Of a stretch of DNA of 53,259 nt, positions 1 to 8,540 are shown one piece after another (position 1 is the first letter of the stretch; each line of letters opens with the position of its first letter). The stretch is from Maricaulis sp. (GTDB lineage Bacteria > Pseudomonadota > Alphaproteobacteria > Caulobacterales > Maricaulaceae). A program made the translations under genes and the position numbers. The notes beneath the pieces are model-generated. The model saw only the letters and a program-made list of their open reading frames with translations, made no database searches and was not told the origin of the DNA. The stretch is taken from the NCBI RefSeq assembly GCF_017642925.1, contig NZ_JAEPOL010000025.1, positions 1 to 53,259 on the forward strand, written 5' to 3'.

Positions 1-198
1 AAACCGGCGGGGACGGTCCGGTCGAGCTTTTTGCCGGTCGTCCCTGCCGATGGCCTCGCCGGAGCCTGCCGTGGTCAACCCGGCAGGCGCGGACAAGCTC
101 CGTACTCTTTGCACCCCCGGATAACCGGTCCGGGCCTCGAGTGGTGCGAAGACGGGGTGATTATGCGGCCGGTCCGAGGGGGTGGGTATAAATATTCT

Positions 199-361
199 TT
201 CCTCCCCACATCGTGGGGAGGGGGACCCGCGAAGCGGGGGAGGGGCCGCCGCGGCACGCGGCGGGGTGCCGGCGCCTTGCCTTACAGGCCTTCCGGCGCT
301 GGCGCGCCGCCCCTTCGACCCGATGCTGCGCATCGGCCCACTTCCCCATGGAATGGGGAAG
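199..361 (+). repeat. Dispersed palindromic repeat, family A (copy 1)
   Basis: The unit is bounded by two short palindromes, CTCCCC...GGGGAG at the left and CTTCCCC...GGGGAAG at the right, with GC-rich hairpins between. The reverse complement of 53070-53245 shows the same plan: the same left palindrome, a GCCCCTTCGACCC block in the middle and a CCCACTTCCCC right end. The window therefore holds an inverted pair of this family. No protein is encoded. It looks like a non-autonomous intergenic repeat of the REP or MITE kind. Confidence 0.7.
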
Positions 362-370
362 AAAGAGGCA

Positions 371-512
371 TGCGGGCGGGGATAAGCATCTGTTCTCCCG
401 GCCGGATGGCCCGCGAAGGCGGGCCGCAGCGCCGGGATCGACCGTGGGGCGCTTTCAGCGATGAGTCTCCCGTTGGTCCCGGACAGCGCTGCCGCGCTTC
501 CGGGAAAAACGG
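371..512 (+). repeat. Dispersed repeat, family B (copy 1)
   Basis: This roughly 140-bp block recurs in the same orientation at 2403-2545. Shared stretches include TGCGGGCGGGGATAAGC at the left end, CGGCCGGATGGCCCGCGAAG, GCGATGAGTCTCCCGT, GGTCCCGGACAGCGCT and CGCTTCCGGGAAAAA. Differences are clustered in the central part. The two copies flank the M61-like peptidase gene as a direct pair. Confidence 0.8.
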
Positions 513-617
513 GAAGTGGTGGTGTTTCCCGGATGCGGTGGCCATGCACGCACAGGGCGAATACACTGAGATGAACAGCCTGCAGGATGTTCAAGGCGGA
601 GCCGCAAGGGGGCGCTT

Positions 618-2363
618 TTGAGACTTTTCGGGAACTGGGACTGTCCTCCGATTTCTCCGCATGTTTTCGCCGGGCTGATTGCTGCAGTGACTCCGCTCCT
701 GGCCGGCATGGACACGGCCGCAACGCCCCCGGCTGTTGTCGAGGTCACCATCCTGCAGGACCGCGCCGACGGGGAAACGGCCTATCAGGTCGACATGACG
801 ATTCCGGTTGAGGGCGATCTTCCTCTCCTGGTGCTTCGTGACATGTCATACCCGGAGCCGAACTGTCCTGAACTCCAATTTACCTTCGGCCAGGTCGAGA
901 ATGCCCGCGTGCTTGATCTCGACCTGGACGACGACCGGCGCGTCCGGCTTGAACCTGTAGGCGACGGCCCGGTTTTCATCTCGTACCGGATCCAGACCGA
1001 TTTGCGGGCCGCCGATCTGACTGTCGCAGCCGTTAACGGGTGCAATATCCTGCTCGCGCGGCCGGACGGGGTTTTTCTGGACGGAGGAGCTCTGCTTCTG
1101 GCGCCGCGCTCGCCACCCGGCGTTTGGCCACCTTATCGCGTCGGCCGCACGGTTTTGCGGATAGAGGGATTGCCGCAAGGTACGCGGGTATCGGGGTCAC
1201 TCGCGAGACAGCAAGCTTCCCGTGAATGGGAGGTTGAGCGGTTTGACGATCTCAGGTTTGCCTTTTTTGCTACCGGGGCGTTCGCACGCGACCCGGCTGA
1301 CGAGGCGGGGACTTTCCGCATCCACGCACCGGATCTCGATCAGGAACGCCGCCAGCGTCTCCGCTCAGCCGGAGACCGGCTTGTCTCCCACTTCAGCCAG
1401 CATTGGCGCGAAGCGCGTTTCACGGACTATACCGCCTATGTGATCGAGACGACCGGGCGGGGCACCGACCTGGGCGAAAGTGTCGGGATGGCGCGGAGCA
1501 ATGCCCACGTCCTGTTCCACGGCCCAGCGACGGACTATGACAGCCTGCTGGTGATGTTCGCTCACGAGCTGGCGCATAGCTGGATCCCGTCGCGTCTGGG
1601 GCAGCTTGCCCCTGATCACGACTGGTCTTGGGTCCGCGAGGGGCTGACCGACTATCTTGCGCGCAAGGCACTCATCGAGCTTGACCTGGCCGAAGCCGGC
1701 AGTCTGGTCGACCGGCTCAATCTGGCTCTGCAGAACACGGTGCTCCGGCATACGCCTCAGCTGGAAGACTATGATGAGGGCCTTCTTCTCTGGGCGGCGA
1801 TGGACGCTTATGCCGGGTCGCGCGGTGAAGCGGCGAGCGTCGACGATCTGGCACGTACGCTCATGCAGCGGGAAAACGTCCCGCTGACGCCTGCCGAGGT
1901 CTGGCAGGTCGCACAGGCACTCGGTCTGTGGCCGGCGGACCAGCCGGACTTTGTCCCCGAGCGCGACCTCCCCTGCACGCTCGCCATGGACGGGCGGATC
2001 TATACGCTCGTGGAAGGGCGTTGGCCCCGGTACGAAATAGGCTGGCAGCTCTCCGAAGACAGGGCCGGGCTGGTCGAGCGGGTCGAACCCGGCTCGCCTG
2101 CAGCAAAGGCAGGATTGATGGCCGAGCACAGGATTGCGTCCGTTCGATCCGGTGGCTTCGGCAATGTGCACCGGCCGGTCGAGTTGAAGCTGGAGAGCGC
2201 CGGTGGGCCGGCCTCATTGTCTTTCATGCCGCGGGGCGCCACGGGTGATACGGCCTACCGTCAATATGTCGCTGACGTGGATGCGGCCGGGGCCTGGGCC
2301 GATGTCGAGCCCAGCAGGCAGTGCCGGGACGCCCTCCAAACAAGCGTCGCGACCCGCGGTTGA
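618..2363 (+). CDS. M61-like secreted metallopeptidase with C-terminal PDZ domain
   Basis: Predicted secreted zinc metallopeptidase of 581 residues. A zinc motif HELAH sits at residues 316-320, and a downstream EGLTDY (Glu341) supplies the likely third ligand, as in gluzincins of the M61 (glycyl aminopeptidase-like) group. The region around residues 470-550 reads as a PDZ fold (EPGSPAAKAGL), the usual M61 C-terminal partner. The N-terminus has a hydrophobic stretch (VFAGLIAAVTPLLAG) consistent with a signal peptide, so a periplasmic or exported location is likely. The start is a TTG with AAGGGGG just upstream; the next in-frame ATG (708) would remove the signal. The gene stands alone between two copies of repeat family B. 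Substrate is unknown. Family placement is moderately sure; metallopeptidase character is well supported. Confidence 0.75.
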   Translation: MRLFGNWDCPPISPHVFAGLIAAVTPLLAGMDTAATPPAVVEVTILQDRADGETAYQVDMTIPVEGDLPLLVLRDMSYPEPNCPELQFTFGQVENARVLDLDLDDDRRVRLEPVGDGPVFISYRIQTDLRAADLTVAAVNGCNILLARPDGVFLDGGALLLAPRSPPGVWPPYRVGRTVLRIEGLPQGTRVSGSLARQQASREWEVERFDDLRFAFFATGAFARDPADEAGTFRIHAPDLDQERRQRLRSAGDRLVSHFSQHWREARFTDYTAYVIETTGRGTDLGESVGMARSNAHVLFHGPATDYDSLLVMFAHELAHSWIPSRLGQLAPDHDWSWVREGLTDYLARKALIELDLAEAGSLVDRLNLALQNTVLRHTPQLEDYDEGLLLWAAMDAYAGSRGEAASVDDLARTLMQRENVPLTPAEVWQVAQALGLWPADQPDFVPERDLPCTLAMDGRIYTLVEGRWPRYEIGWQLSEDRAGLVERVEPGSPAAKAGLMAEHRIASVRSGGFGNVHRPVELKLESAGGPASLSFMPRGATGDTAYRQYVADVDAAGAWADVEPSRQCRDALQTSVATRG

Positions 2364-2402
2364 CACCGCGGCCCACGTTCCCGCGGGCGTGGCGAAGGCA
2401 GG

Positions 2403-2545
2403 TGCGGGCGGGGATAAGCGCGAATTTCTCCCGGCCGGATGGCCCGCGAAGGCGGGCCGCAGAGCCGGGACCGACCGAAGCTCATATCAAGCGATGAGTC
2501 TCCCGTCGGTCCCGGACAGCGCTCACGCGCTTCCGGGAAAAATGG
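2403..2545 (+). repeat. Dispersed repeat, family B (copy 2)
   Basis: Direct repeat of 371-512, sharing both ends and most of the interior. It lies immediately downstream of the peptidase gene, in the 405-bp gap before the convergent polyamine genes. Confidence 0.8.
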
Positions 2546-2574
2546 ATGGAGAGACCGACATCCATCGCCTTCAA

Positions 2575-2679
2575 CCGTCATCCTGACGAAAGTCAGGATC
2601 CAGGGCGCGAGACGCAATCGCGGCGGGATGGGAGCACCCGGTTTTATGATCTGGGCCCTGACTTTCGTCAGGGTGACGG
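2575..2679. repeat. Small MITE-like element with terminal inverted repeats
   Basis: About 105 bp with imperfect terminal inverted repeats of roughly 29 bp. The left end contains CCTGACGAAAGTCAGG and the right end contains CCTGACTTTCGTCAGG. Each end is itself a small palindrome. The interior is not coding. No target-site duplication could be fixed by eye. Confidence 0.7.
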
Positions 2680-2711
2680 TGGTTGGTGTCGTCCGTAGCA
2701 TTCAACCAAAC

Positions 2712-2745
2712 AAAAAAGCCCCGGCGCAGCGCACCGGGGCTCTTT
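2712..2745 (-). terminator. Rho-independent terminator of the polyamine operon
   Basis: On the minus strand AGCCCCGG pairs with CCGGGGCT around a 9-nt loop (2717-2724 with 2734-2741), followed by a run of T residues. It lies 24 bp past the stop of the minus-strand gene at 2769. Confidence 0.85.
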
Positions 2746-2768
2746 CATTCCAGCCATGCCCTTGGACC

Positions 2769-3815
2769 CTAGTCCTCGAACATATCCCCATAGCGGTGGC
2801 GCGGGCGCTTTTCCCAGGCCTTGCGGTGGTAGACGTCGGAGACGATGACTGGGGCCACTGTGGAGGCTTCGGCGTAGACCATCTGTTCCAGGGCCACGTC
2901 CACCTTGCCCCAGGAACAGGCTTCCTTGAGGGTGGAGGAGGAGCAGGCGCCGTCGCGCACATCGGCGACGGTGATCTGGACGGCATAGGCGTGCATGGGC
3001 ACGTCCTCGCCGAGGATTTCCGCGCACACGACCGTGTCCTGGGCGAAATTCTTCGGCACGCCGCCGCCGACCATGAAGAGGCCGGTTGTGCCGGCCTTGA
3101 TCTTGATGTCGGTCAGCTCGCGGAAGTCGGCCACGCTGTCGATCGACAGGTAGGGCTTGTTCGCCTTCATGCGTTCCACCTGGTGCTTCACCAGGCCGAA
3201 GCCGGCAGAGCAGTCGGAGAAGGCCGGGCAGAAGATCGGCACGCCCTGCTCATAGCATTCCTGGACGAGCGAGCCCTGTTTCTTGGCATTGCCTTCGGAC
3301 AGCCATTTGCCCATCGCCTTGATGTAGGAGCGCGAGGAGCGCGGTCCCGGCTCGAGCATGTCGGCGATTTCCTGCGTGACGTGATCGCACGCCTGCAGTT
3401 CTTCCTCGTCGATATAGGTGTCGTAGATGCGGTCGATATAGAGATCGCGCAGTTCGCGGTCGTCCGGGATCTCGCGGGCCTGGTAGTGCTTGAAGCCCAG
3501 GGCCTCGAAGAAGTCCATGTCGACGATGGAGGCGCCGGTCGACACGATGGCGTCGACCATGTTGTGACGCACCATGTCACGCCAGACGTGCATGCACCCA
3601 CCTGCGGACGTGGAACCGGCCAGGGTGAGGATCACCGAACAGTCCGGATCGGCCACGGCAGCCTGCAGGATGCGGGCGGCCCGCGCAGCATCGCGCGAGG
3701 TGAAGGACATCTTCTCCCAGCTGTCGATCAGCTCGCGGCCGTCGAATTCCGTGATGTCGATATGATGGATCGGGTTGGCGAGAAGTTCCGCCTTCCGGTT
3801 CGACATATCGGTCAT
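2769..3815 (-). CDS. Deoxyhypusine synthase-like protein, probable homospermidine synthase
   Basis: A 348-residue protein of the deoxyhypusine synthase family. The catalytic-lysine neighbourhood of the eukaryotic enzyme is recognisable near the C-terminus as EACSWGKV, with the lysine at residue 304. Gly-rich NAD-binding stretches are present (STGASIVDMD, FMVGGGVPKN). Bacteria lack eIF5A, so the classical role cannot apply. Family members in bacteria have been linked to polyamine synthesis, in particular transfer of an aminobutyl group to putrescine giving homospermidine. It overlaps the upstream ornithine decarboxylase-like gene by 4 bp (ATGA), so the two are translated together, which fits a putrescine-to-homospermidine pathway. 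Start ATG at 3815. Family membership is secure; the homospermidine product is inferred. Confidence 0.85.
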   Translation of the reverse strand: MTDMSNRKAELLANPIHHIDITEFDGRELIDSWEKMSFTSRDAARAARILQAAVADPDCSVILTLAGSTSAGGCMHVWRDMVRHNMVDAIVSTGASIVDMDFFEALGFKHYQAREIPDDRELRDLYIDRIYDTYIDEEELQACDHVTQEIADMLEPGPRSSRSYIKAMGKWLSEGNAKKQGSLVQECYEQGVPIFCPAFSDCSAGFGLVKHQVERMKANKPYLSIDSVADFRELTDIKIKAGTTGLFMVGGGVPKNFAQDTVVCAEILGEDVPMHAYAVQITVADVRDGACSSSTLKEACSWGKVDVALEQMVYAEASTVAPVIVSDVYHRKAWEKRPRHRYGDMFED

Positions 3816-5062
3816 GCGCGTCTCCTGAGTTTGGGCCGGCGCCGGCGGGCGCGGGCGAAGGAAATGACCGTCGCTTCGCTGTCGTCGGCCTTGTCGGGTT
3901 GGACTTCGAACATAGACGGCCAGGGCATGTCCTCAACCGTTACGTATTCGATGGCACCAAACCCGTTGAAATTCGTCGCCAGCGCGGTGCCGTAGGCGCC
4001 GAGCATGCCGATCTCGATGATGTCGCCCTCGGCAATGTCGGCCGGCAGTTCGAAGGGGCCGGAAATGGCGTCCATCGAATCGCAGGTCGGGCCGTAGAGG
4101 CGGAAGGATGCGGTCTCGCCGTCGGCATCGCCGGACGTGCTGCCCTTGCGGCGGTGCACACGGACCGGGAAGGGCCATTTGGCGTGCGCTGCGTCGAACA
4201 GGCGGCCATAGGCGCCGTCATTGAGGTAGAGGGCGTCGCCCTTGACCAGTTCGACCCGCGTGAGAACGCTTTCGGCCTCGGCGACCAGGGCGCGGCCCGG
4301 CTCGCACCAGAGGTCGGCATTCTCCAGCACCATCATCTCCTCGAACGCATCCTCGATGGACGAGATATAGTCGTCCATCGGCGGCGGGGTCATGCCCGGA
4401 TAGATCGAGGGGAAGCCGCCGCCGACATCGACGATGTCGACCGTCACGCCGGCCTGAACGATGAGGCGCGAGGCTTCCATCATGGCCGAGCGATAGGCGG
4501 AGGGCTGCATGCACTGGCTGCCGACATGGAAGCTCACACCGAGCTCGAAGGCGTGGGCCCGCGCCTTGCGGATCAGGTCGGACGCCTCATAGGCAGGCGC
4601 ACCGAACTTGCCGGCGAGCGAGAACATCGCGCCGTCATTCGACACGGCCAGGCGCACGATCAGGATCAGATCGTCGGCGTGGTTCGTCTCCTCGAGGATT
4701 TTGACCATCTCCGCCTCGCAATCGAGGGCGAAGATGCGCACGCCGAATTCATAATAGGCGCGCCGGATCGACTCGCGGCTTATTACCGGGTGCAGGAAGG
4801 CCATGCGGGCCTCGGGGCACCGTTCGCGGACGAGCTGAATCTCGGGAATCGAAGCGACGTCGAAGAAGCGCGTGCCGTTGGCATACAGCACGTCGAGAAT
4901 CCACGGGCTGGGATTCGCCTTCACCGCGTAGAGGACTTCGCCCGGAAAGTTTTCCTGGAACCAGTGGCTCGCTTGTGCAACGCGATCCGGACGTGCGCAG
5001 ACGACCGGGCTTTCTACGTGCCGTGAGCGGACCAGGTCCAGGGGAGTATGGTACGTGTGCAA
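3812..5062 (-). CDS. Ornithine/lysine decarboxylase, PLP fold-type III
   Basis: A 416-residue decarboxylase of the alanine-racemase-fold group (fold-type III). The PLP lysine is Lys48 in YAVKAN. The phosphate-binding Gly-rich loop is DVGGGFP (212-218), CEPGR follows at 253-257, and the catalytic Cys-Asp pair typical of ornithine decarboxylases is in GPTCDSMD (Cys327, Asp328). That last motif favours ornithine over diaminopimelate as substrate and so production of putrescine, though lysine activity is also known in the family. The start appears to be TTG at 5062, because no in-frame ATG exists near the expected N-terminus; a GGGGG run lies about 10 nt upstream. The C-terminus is a basic Arg/Lys tail. 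It is the first gene of a two-gene operon with the deoxyhypusine-synthase-like gene. Confidence 0.88.
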   Translation of the reverse strand: MHTYHTPLDLVRSRHVESPVVCARPDRVAQASHWFQENFPGEVLYAVKANPSPWILDVLYANGTRFFDVASIPEIQLVRERCPEARMAFLHPVISRESIRRAYYEFGVRIFALDCEAEMVKILEETNHADDLILIVRLAVSNDGAMFSLAGKFGAPAYEASDLIRKARAHAFELGVSFHVGSQCMQPSAYRSAMMEASRLIVQAGVTVDIVDVGGGFPSIYPGMTPPPMDDYISSIEDAFEEMMVLENADLWCEPGRALVAEAESVLTRVELVKGDALYLNDGAYGRLFDAAHAKWPFPVRVHRRKGSTSGDADGETASFRLYGPTCDSMDAISGPFELPADIAEGDIIEIGMLGAYGTALATNFNGFGAIEYVTVEDMPWPSMFEVQPDKADDSEATVISFARARRRRPKLRRRA

Positions 5063-5342
5063 TTCACGTGACCCCCTGTTGGCAGTTAACCCAATCCGGC
5101 ATCGTCGCCTCCGCCGGGAGAAGCGCGGATAAAGTCAAATACGGGCTGTGTAAAGCACGAATTTTACCTTGGACGCACTTTGTCATGTCGGGGGTCATTT
5201 CGGGGCCCCTTCGGTTGCTGAACGAGACCTTAGTGTTGCGGCTTGGCGCCGGAAGTGCAACCTCCACGCCAGGTGATCCGTATAGAAATCAATATTCGCC
5301 AATCCTCGACTTGGGCGATTCCAGTCATCACGGGCGTGAATT

Positions 5343-5360
5343 CCGTCAAACAAGTGTCAT
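5343..5360 (+). promoter_or_regulatory. Candidate PhoB box upstream of lipoprotein gene (distal)
   Basis: CCGTCAA, four bases, then GTGTCAT: two direct half sites 11 bp apart. Against the CTGTCAT half-site consensus they match 5 and 6 of 7 positions. It lies about 270 bp before the lipoprotein ATG, in the AT-richer part of the gap. A chance match is possible. Confidence 0.45.
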
Positions 5361-5524
5361 ACTGCGGATTGTCGCAAAAATTTCAATTTCGAATTCTTCC
5401 GATGTGGCGGAATTGCCACCGGCGCGAAATCCCTTGCATGGCCAGCATCTAGTGGGTGCCGGCGCGGTAAATCCCCACCCTTGGTGATGATGCGGTTCCG
5501 GTCTGCGGGCGCCGTCGCCGCGAT

Positions 5525-5542
5525 CTGTCATTCAGCCGTTAC
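5525..5542 (+). promoter_or_regulatory. Candidate PhoB box upstream of lipoprotein gene (proximal)
   Basis: A perfect half site CTGTCAT (5525-5531), four bases, then a weaker CCGTTAC (4 of 7). It is about 90 bp before the ATG of the lipoprotein gene. The first half is exact and the second degenerate, so this is weaker than the sites before phnC and the 41.2-kb receptor. Confidence 0.4.
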
Positions 5543-5630
5543 AATGCTGATGTTTATCCCCGGCCCAAGCGGCTGGGCCGGATACGCCGGTGCCACCGTG
5601 GTCGAGATTCATTCCTCTTGGGGGTCTTCC

Positions 5631-8474
5631 ATGTCGGTGAAGCACAATTTCCGCAAGCTGCTGCTTGTGACCACGTCCTGCGCGTTCTTTGCAGCGTGCG
5701 CGGATACGTCCATCTCCTCTCCGGGTGCCGAAAACCCGGGCACGCCTCCGGGCGATGGCGGCAACCCGCCGCCTGCAGGCCAGACGATCGATCTGATCCC
5801 GGCCGGTGGCTGCGGTACGGGCTCGATCCGCGAAACCTCCGTCACCAATGGCGACATCACCATCAATGCCTGTGAGATCACCGGCAATATCACGACCAAC
5901 ACGACGATTGCCCCGAATGCCGGCGTGATCATCACGGGCCCGACCTTCGTGGGTACCGATGACGGCGCCACCGGCGGCAGCGGCGCTCGCGCCACCCTGT
6001 CCATCGGCGCCGGTGCCACGCTGTTCGGTGCGGCCGGTTCCGACTACATCGTCGTGACCCGCGGATCGCGTATCGAAGCGCAGGGCACGGCCGACGCGCC
6101 GGTGATCTTCACCTCGCGCACGGACGTTGAAGGTTCGGTCGGCGAGAACGACAAGGGCCTGTGGGGCGGCCTGGTGCTGAACGGCCGCGCGCCGATCAAC
6201 GCCTGTACCGACGCCACGGCGGTCGGCGGTTCGGCCGATTGCGAAAAGTCCGGCGAAGGCTCCTCGGGCCTGTTCGGCGGCGCCGACGCAGCCGACAGCT
6301 CGGGCATCCTGAACTATGTCCAGGTCCGCTTCGCCGGCTTCAAGGTGAACAATGAGGACGAGCTGAACGGCATTGCCTTCCAGGGCGTCGGTTCCGGCAC
6401 CCAGGTCGACTACGTCCAGGTCCACAACAATTCGGACGACGGCGTCGAGATGTTCGGCGGTACGGTCGATCTGCGTCACCTGGTGCTGACCGGCAATGAC
6501 GACGACTCCATGGACTACACCGATGGCTGGCGCGGCCGCGCCCAGTTCGTGCTGGTCCGCCAGGGTCCGTCCGGCGATCAGGGCTTCGAGTTCGACAACC
6601 GCGGCGGCAACGACACGGCGAACAATCTCGAGCCGCGTTCCAACCCGATGATCTCGAACTTCACCCTGATCGGTAACCGCAACGGTTCGGGCTCGAACGA
6701 CAGCGACCAGGGCATGCTGATCCGTGAAGGTACGGCCGGCCGTCTCTATAACGGCATCGTGGCCGATTTCGGCGATGACTGTATCGACATCGACCAGGAC
6801 GCCACCTTCGCCCGCATCGGTGCGGCGACCGATCCGCTGGACATCCAGTCGGTCGTGCTGGACTGCGTGAACAATTTCGACGAAAGCACCGGCGATCCGG
6901 TGGACCTGTCGGACTGGTTCCTGTCCCGTCCGAACAATGCCGTGATCAACAACACGCTGAACGGCGTGTTCTCCGGCCCGGCCGAACAGGCCGTGACGGC
7001 GTTCGACGTGAACGGTGCCGACAGCTGGTTTGAAGATGTCGATTACATCGGCGCTTTCGCCGATGATGAGATCGCTGCGTCCAACTGGGCCTCGGGCTGG
7101 ACCTACAACCTGTTTGAAGATGCCGGTTGTCCGGAGGGCACGACGGAATCCGCGGAAACCATCAATGGCGCCCGCGTCTGCCAGATCACCGGCAACATCA
7201 CGTCCGATCTGCGCCTGACCCGCGGCAATATGTACGAGCTGATCGGTCCGGTCTTCGTCGGTGTCGACCGCGGCCCCGATCCGGCCAGCCCGCTGCCGTC
7301 CGGCATCGAAGCCACGCTGACGGTCGATCCGGGTGTGACGGTCTTCGGTTCGGCTGGTTCCGACTACATCGTCGTGACCCGCGGTTCGCAGCTGCGCTCG
7401 AACGGTACGGCCTCCTCGCCGGTCATCTTCACCGCCCGTACGGACATTGAAGGCACGGCCGGTGTGAACACCAAGGGTCAGTGGGGCGGTCTGGTGCTGA
7501 ACGGCCGCGCGCCGATCAACGCCTGTACCGACGCCACCGCCACCGGCGGCACGGTCGACTGTGAAAAGTCCGGCGAAGGCTCTTCGGGTCTGTTCGGCGG
7601 CGCCACGGCCGACGATACCTCCGGCTCCATCACCTATACGCAAGTCCGCTTCGCCGGCTTCAAGGTGAACAATGAGGACGAGCTGAACGGCATCGCCTTC
7701 CAGGGCGTCGGTTCGGGCACCTTCGTCGACTACGTCCAGGTCCACAACAATTCGGACGACGGCGTGGAAATGTTCGGCGGTGCGGTCGATCTGCGCCACC
7801 TGGTACTGACCGGCAATGACGACGACTCCATGGACTACACCGATGGCTGGCGCGGCCGCGCCCAGTACGTCATCGTCGTCCAGGGTGCCTCGGGCGACCA
7901 GGGCTTCGAGTTCGACAACCGTGGCGGCAACGACACGGCGAACAATCTGACGCCGCGTTCCAACCCGATGATCTCCAACTTCACCCTGATCGGTAACCGC
8001 AACGGTTCCGGTTCCAACGACAGTGACCAGGGCATGCTGATCCGTGAAGGTACGGCCGGCCAGCTCTACAACGGTCTCGTCGTGAACTTCGGTGATGACT
8101 GCATCGACGTCGACCAGCAGGCCACGTTCGACCGTATCGGCGCTGCCAGCGACTTCCTGGACATCCAGTCGGTCGCCCTGGATTGCGTCAACAACTTCGA
8201 CGAGAGCGCGGGTGAAACCCCGGCCGGCTTCGCCAATCTGGAAGCCTGGTTCCTGTCCCGCCCGAACAACACCGAATACACCAACTCGCTGACCGGCTTT
8301 GCCTTCTTCAGCGGTGGTACGGGTGTGGTTCCGGGTTCGGCCGAGACCGCTCTGATCTCGACCGACGTCAACGCCCTCGACACCTGGTTCGAGCCGGCCG
8401 GCTATGTCGGTGCCGTCGAGGACGCCAGCGACACCTGGTACCAGGGCTGGACCTTCGTTCCGGCGCAGCAGTAA
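5631..8474 (+). CDS. Large surface-type lipoprotein with internal duplication
   Basis: A 947-residue predicted lipoprotein. The chosen ATG (5631, preceded by GGGGG) gives a short basic N-terminus, a hydrophobic stretch and a lipobox ending FFAAC; an upstream frame extension to 5481 would bury this signal. After a Gly/Pro/Asn linker come two long copies of the same module, about residues 81-445 and 517-890. Both carry GLVLNGRAPINAC, KVNNEDELNGIAFQGVG, NNSDDGVEMFGG, GNDDDSMDYTDGW and GDDCID. The repeating short beta-type segments and Asp/Asn-rich turns suggest a right-handed beta-helix, perhaps calcium-binding. A TonB-dependent receptor gene follows directly and a type II secretion operon comes next. 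In Caulobacter the phosphate-starvation lipoprotein ElpS is encoded beside a T2SS locus; homology to ElpS is not established here. Function unknown; binding or capture of a nutrient for the receptor is inferred. Confidence 0.85.
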   Translation: MSVKHNFRKLLLVTTSCAFFAACADTSISSPGAENPGTPPGDGGNPPPAGQTIDLIPAGGCGTGSIRETSVTNGDITINACEITGNITTNTTIAPNAGVIITGPTFVGTDDGATGGSGARATLSIGAGATLFGAAGSDYIVVTRGSRIEAQGTADAPVIFTSRTDVEGSVGENDKGLWGGLVLNGRAPINACTDATAVGGSADCEKSGEGSSGLFGGADAADSSGILNYVQVRFAGFKVNNEDELNGIAFQGVGSGTQVDYVQVHNNSDDGVEMFGGTVDLRHLVLTGNDDDSMDYTDGWRGRAQFVLVRQGPSGDQGFEFDNRGGNDTANNLEPRSNPMISNFTLIGNRNGSGSNDSDQGMLIREGTAGRLYNGIVADFGDDCIDIDQDATFARIGAATDPLDIQSVVLDCVNNFDESTGDPVDLSDWFLSRPNNAVINNTLNGVFSGPAEQAVTAFDVNGADSWFEDVDYIGAFADDEIAASNWASGWTYNLFEDAGCPEGTTESAETINGARVCQITGNITSDLRLTRGNMYELIGPVFVGVDRGPDPASPLPSGIEATLTVDPGVTVFGSAGSDYIVVTRGSQLRSNGTASSPVIFTARTDIEGTAGVNTKGQWGGLVLNGRAPINACTDATATGGTVDCEKSGEGSSGLFGGATADDTSGSITYTQVRFAGFKVNNEDELNGIAFQGVGSGTFVDYVQVHNNSDDGVEMFGGAVDLRHLVLTGNDDDSMDYTDGWRGRAQYVIVVQGASGDQGFEFDNRGGNDTANNLTPRSNPMISNFTLIGNRNGSGSNDSDQGMLIREGTAGQLYNGLVVNFGDDCIDVDQQATFDRIGAASDFLDIQSVALDCVNNFDESAGETPAGFANLEAWFLSRPNNTEYTNSLTGFAFFSGGTGVVPGSAETALISTDVNALDTWFEPAGYVGAVEDASDTWYQGWTFVPAQQ

Positions 8475-8484
8475 CGCAGACGCC

Positions 8485-8518
8485 GCGGGTTCCGGGTGTG
8501 AAAGCGCCCGGGACCCGC
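8485..8518 (+). terminator. Hairpin between lipoprotein and receptor genes
   Basis: GCGGGTTCCGGG (8485-8496) pairs with CCCGGGACCCGC (8507-8518) with one G-U pair and a 10-nt loop. No T-run follows, so it is more likely a partial terminator or an mRNA-stabilising hairpin that sets the ratio of lipoprotein to receptor than a full stop. Confidence 0.6.
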
Positions 8519-8540
8519 AGCATCGTTTAATCGCAGTCTC

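Larger units (their letters stand above)
1..617. other. Gene-free left edge with dispersed repeats
   Basis: No reading frame here looks like a real protein: the long frames are rich in Arg, Gly and Pro and lie over palindromic repeats. Two repeat units are recognisable (199-361 and 371-512, listed separately). The part nearest the first gene contains an A/G-rich stretch, AAGGGGG at about 607-613, that can serve as its ribosome binding site. Nothing else can be called. Confidence 0.6.
5063..5630. other. Divergent intergenic region between odc-like and lipoprotein genes
   Basis: A gap of 568 bp. One plus-strand open frame begins at 4975 but lies largely antisense to the decarboxylase, lacks any family resemblance and is not called. 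The stretch 5280-5410 is richer in A and T than its surroundings and probably holds the promoter of the lipoprotein gene. Two candidate PhoB boxes are listed separately. Confidence 0.5.

Noticed and set aside
31-621. A 196-codon plus-strand frame at the left edge
   Set aside because: It runs through repeat families A and B and shows only Arg/Gly-rich sequence; a real gene would not span dispersed repeats in this way.
5180-5201. TTGTCAT followed by GGGTCAT as a third Pho box before the lipoprotein gene
   Set aside because: The half sites are 12 bp apart rather than 11, so they would be out of phase for PhoB.
4975-5487. A 170-codon plus-strand frame in the divergent gap
   Set aside because: It begins antisense to the decarboxylase gene, has mixed low-quality composition and covers the presumed promoter region.
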